Source of the DNA: Spirochaetaceae bacterium
GTDB taxonomy: Bacteria; Spirochaetota; Spirochaetia; DSM-27196; SLAA01
Reading direction: 5' to 3'
Length of the DNA: 6,369 nt
Assembly (NCBI GenBank): GCA_003564775.1
Contig: PXEI01000073.1
Location: 1 to 6,369 of the forward strand
Shown here: positions 4,960 through 6,369 of the stretch, piece after piece
Numbering within the stretch: position 1 is the first letter of the stretch
How the letters are laid out: every line of letters starts with the position of its first letter
Notes under the pieces: model-generated
The model's database searches: none
What the model saw: the letters and a program-made list of their open reading frames with translations, nothing else
Told to the model about the DNA's origin: nothing
Program-made: the position numbers and the translations under genes

Positions 4960-5076
4960 TTACTCTGAGTCCGAGCGGTCATCCTTAATGAGACGTGCTA
5001 CGCGTCGGATTGCGTCGTCAATTTGCGGCTTGAAAAGATATCCAACCACAACGCCAAGTACAAAAACAAATGCCAT
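4960..5076 (-). CDS. Small (38 aa) single-pass membrane protein, coupled to hsp20
   Basis: The product begins MAFVFVLGVVVGYLFKPQ and ends in a charged tail (RLIKDDRSDSE). Residues 2-15 form a short hydrophobic helix with a GxxxG spacing (G8, G12); the rest is an amphipathic, charged helix (IDDAIRRVARLIKDD). The ATG overlaps the hsp20 TGA as ATGA, and GGGGAG (5085-5090) inside the end of hsp20 sits 8 nt upstream, so translation initiation is well supported and probably coupled. The GYLFKP turn recalls small YtxH-like proteins, but the resemblance is too short to assign a family. It has no paralogue here. Function unknown; the context suggests a role in stress or envelope protection alongside Hsp20 (inference). 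Confidence 0.7.
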   Translation of the reverse strand: MAFVFVLGVVVGYLFKPQIDDAIRRVARLIKDDRSDSE

Positions 5077-5648
5077 CACTGCTTCTCCCCGGCACCGAAC
5101 CTGTCTGCTGTGCCTTTCTTAATGTCTACACGAATGCCCTGAGACTGCTCCGGGCTCTCTTTCGGTGGTATTACGACCTCAAGAATCCCGTTGGTCAAGG
5201 TAGCCGCAACCGAGTCCCGGTCAAACTTGTCTTCCGGGACGTAGTACTTCTGGTCCTTTACGTTCTTGAACTTCAGCCGGCGTTTCAAATAATGAATGCT
5301 CTCTGGCCCAGCAAGCCGTTCGGCACCGCTGATCGAGAGATACATGTACTCACCTTTGAAGCTCAGGTCGATATCGCCCTCAGCAAAGCCAGCTACTGCA
5401 AACTCAAAAACCAGGCACTTGTCCTCCCGCAGATACACATTTGCCGGTGGGTACGAGTATGCGGGATAGTAGTCCTTAGTCTCACCAAAGGGGAACCCGT
5501 GTTCACCTTGTGGTGTGCCAGCACCGGGATGTGTGCCAGCGCCCGGCCCGTACGCCATGCCGGGTCCGAAGTTTGCCTTAAAGTCCTCGGCGGCTTCGAA
5601 CAGCTGATCCATGATTCTACCGATGTCGGGAAAATCCTGTCCTTTCAT
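5076..5648 (-). CDS. Small heat-shock protein, Hsp20 / alpha-crystallin family
   Basis: 190 residues. An ATP-independent holdase chaperone that forms oligomers and keeps unfolding proteins soluble in the cytoplasm. The N-terminal arm (1-62) has a Gly/Pro-rich stretch (about 28-50, GPGMAYGPGAGTHPGAGT), longer and glycine-richer than usual. The alpha-crystallin domain spans about 68-163 (PANVYLREDKCLVFEFAVAGF through YYVPEDKFDRDSVAATLTNGILEVVIPPKE), with the signature A-x-L-x-N-G-I-L at 149-156. The C-terminal tail carries an IxV/VxI type motif (GIRVDIKK) for oligomer contacts. Start ATG 5648 was chosen because GGAGGT (5655-5660) is 6 nt upstream; a longer in-frame ATG at 5726 would add 26 basic residues (MPDVNGRSPRMRGRR...) that do not look like Hsp20 and lie in the structured leader. 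Its stop overlaps the start of the 38-residue gene. Confidence 0.95.
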   Translation of the reverse strand: MKGQDFPDIGRIMDQLFEAAEDFKANFGPGMAYGPGAGTHPGAGTPQGEHGFPFGETKDYYPAYSYPPANVYLREDKCLVFEFAVAGFAEGDIDLSFKGEYMYLSISGAERLAGPESIHYLKRRLKFKNVKDQKYYVPEDKFDRDSVAATLTNGILEVVIPPKESPEQSQGIRVDIKKGTADRFGAGEKQ

Positions 5649-5765
5649 TGAGATACCTCCATTGGGCAAGCTCTGCCCATGTCGTCGGCCCCTCATACGA
5701 GGCGACCTCCCGTTCACGTCCGGCACGTCGAACGGGGGAGTCCTTACGGCACTCCACCCATACTA
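5649..5765 (-). promoter_or_regulatory. Structured hsp20 5' leader, candidate RNA thermosensor; tentative promoter
   Basis: A weak -10-like TAGTAT (minus strand, 5765-5760) would give a leader of about 105 nt; no good -35 is seen and no CIRCE element is present. The leader can form a GGAGT/ACTCC stem (5751-5755 with 5737-5741) or a competing CCCGTTC/GAACGGG stem (5709-5715 with 5730-5736), then a TGGGCA-GAGCT-TGCCCA hairpin (5679-5663) ending 2 nt before the Shine-Dalgarno GGAGGT (5660-5655). A CGCCTC segment near 5700 could pair with GAGG of the Shine-Dalgarno. Temperature-sensitive leaders are common for hsp20 genes, but the fit here is inferred by eye. Confidence 0.4.
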
Positions 5766-5796
5766 TGCCAGGAAAAGGGCTCAGAATCCAGGGGCT

Positions 5797-5825
5797 TTGC
5801 TCCAACAGTGTGTCCTGATACACTG
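5797..5825 (+). promoter_or_regulatory. Candidate extended -10 promoter and inverted repeat before the YmdB-like gene
   Basis: TTGCTC (5797-5802), a 16-nt spacer, then TGA-TACACT (5816-5824), an extended -10 form; transcription would start near 5831, just ahead of GGAGGT at 5842-5847. The perfect inverted repeat CAGTGT-N8-ACACTG (5806-5825) overlaps the -10 and lies between the divergent hsp20 and YmdB-like genes, so a bound regulator could affect either. Confidence 0.4.
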
Positions 5826-5853
5826 CAACGGCCTAAAGGCTGGAGGTAAGCGG

Positions 5854-6369
5854 GTGGGAGTTCGAGTGCTCTATTTGGGAGAGATTGTCGGCAAGGCCGG
5901 TATCTTTTGTGTGAAGACCGACATCAAGAAACTCAAGGAGGAGTACCGCGCCAACTTCGTTGTGGCAAACGCGGACGGTGCTACCGGTGGCTTTGGCATC
6001 GGGAAAAACCACTCTATCTACCTCCGCAAGTTAGGGATCGATGTACTCACGACCGGCGACCAGGCCTATTACAAGCGCGATATCGTCCCCCATATCGACG
6101 GTGCCCCCTATCTGTTGCGGCCTGCCAACATGCCGCCGGGAGTTCCCGGACGCGGCTGGCGCTACTACGATGTCGATGGCACGCGGGTTGTGGTGCTGGT
6201 GTTGCTGGGCATGTCTGGTCTTGGGCGCTTGCATGCCGGCAATCCGTACACATACCTTCCGGAGCTCCTGCGACGCATTGAGGCCGAGGCCGGAACCCGC
6301 AACATCATTCTTGAGTATCATGCGACGACCACAGCAGAAAAGGGGACGATGTTTTATCATGCCGCCGGG
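5854..6369 (+). CDS. YmdB-like (TIGR00282-type) metallophosphoesterase family protein, 3' truncated by window
   Basis: 172 codons are present and the gene runs off the right edge; the family is normally about 260-280 residues. Canonical YmdB proteins hydrolyse 2',3'-cAMP with a di-metal centre. Visible family landmarks, in order: RVLYLGEIVGKAG, FVVANADGATGGFGI, LGIDVLTTGDQAYYKRDI, LLRPANMPPGVPGRGW and IILEYHATTTAEK. Several canonical metal ligands are replaced: GDIVGKPG has Glu instead of Asp (E10), ANGEN is ANADG (Glu to Asp, Asn to Gly), and GNHTWD is GDQAYY (Asn to Asp, His to Gln). The HA of the later FHAEATSEK motif is kept. One uninterrupted frame and clean flanking motifs argue against decay. 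I chose GTG 5854 because GGAGGT (5842-5847) precedes it by 6 nt. From memory, spirochaetes carry a variant like this; its catalytic ability is uncertain. The final metal-binding His pair is outside the window. Confidence 0.88.
   Translation, partial: MGVRVLYLGEIVGKAGIFCVKTDIKKLKEEYRANFVVANADGATGGFGIGKNHSIYLRKLGIDVLTTGDQAYYKRDIVPHIDGAPYLLRPANMPPGVPGRGWRYYDVDGTRVVVLVLLGMSGLGRLHAGNPYTYLPELLRRIEAEAGTRNIILEYHATTTAEKGTMFYHAAG

Noticed and set aside
5070..5651. 193-codon plus-strand frame opposite hsp20
   Set aside because: It mirrors the hsp20 coding sequence almost exactly, has no recognisable motif, and the opposite strand has a clear alpha-crystallin domain with a good start site.
5649..5726. 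26-residue N-terminal extension of Hsp20 from ATG 5726
   Set aside because: The extension is Arg-rich and unlike Hsp20 N-termini, while GGAGGT 6 nt before ATG 5648 clearly marks the shorter start.
1..6369. CRISPR array, retron, toxin-antitoxin pair or defence island
   Set aside because: No regularly spaced repeat series, reverse transcriptase, or recognisable toxin, nuclease or Cas motifs are present in any frame that I read. The only periodic signals are the hexamer repeat in the kinase and the tRNA-tail copies.

Overview
This 6.4 kb window has two halves that meet at a tRNA-Leu(CAG) gene. The right half looks like ordinary bacterial chromosome: a cytosolic PAS-PAS histidine kinase, a small heat-shock protein overlapping a tiny membrane-protein gene, and the 5' part of a YmdB-like phosphoesterase-family gene. 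The left half looks like an acquired, integrase-bearing segment. The organism is probably a spirochaete. That rests on the YmdB-like protein, which resembles a variant subfamily I associate with Spirochaetota from memory, so it is a tentative call. The lack of an encoded CCA on the tRNA is compatible but not diagnostic.

Layout. Positions 2-82 (+) hold a truncated OrfA-type transposase remnant running in from the left edge. Positions 83-405 show no convincing gene. On the minus strand, a tyrosine integrase (2581-1394) is followed 40 nt later by a membrane protein with a predicted C-terminal winged-helix-like tail (1353-406); they probably form one transcript. Upstream of the integrase lie two helically phased TGTTGACG repeats, a minus-strand terminator, an 18-bp exact copy of the tRNA-Leu 3' end (2748-2765), a GC-rich structured segment, an inverted 15-nt copy of the same tRNA sequence, a bidirectional terminator, and the intact tRNA-Leu (3020-2937). 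This is either an integration scar (tandem or nested attachment sites) or a tRNA-tail repeat comparable in layout to the rtT repeats of E. coli tyrT.

Right of the tRNA, a 310-nt intergenic region contains the tRNA promoter, a 34-bp interrupted palindrome and a good sigma70-type promoter whose -10 box sits inside a perfect inverted repeat. This drives the kinase gene (3331-4857, +). The kinase has no adjacent response regulator. It converges on the hsp20 operon (5648-4960, -), in which a 38-residue one-TM protein gene overlaps the hsp20 stop codon (ATGA). The 205-nt region between hsp20 and the divergent YmdB-like gene holds a hairpin-rich hsp20 leader and another inverted repeat over the putative -10 of the YmdB-like gene.

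The observations most worth following are the tRNA-tail repeat structure, the substituted metal-ligand positions in the YmdB-like protein, the membrane/DNA-binding fusion carried with the integrase, and the translationally coupled Hsp20 plus micro-membrane protein pair.
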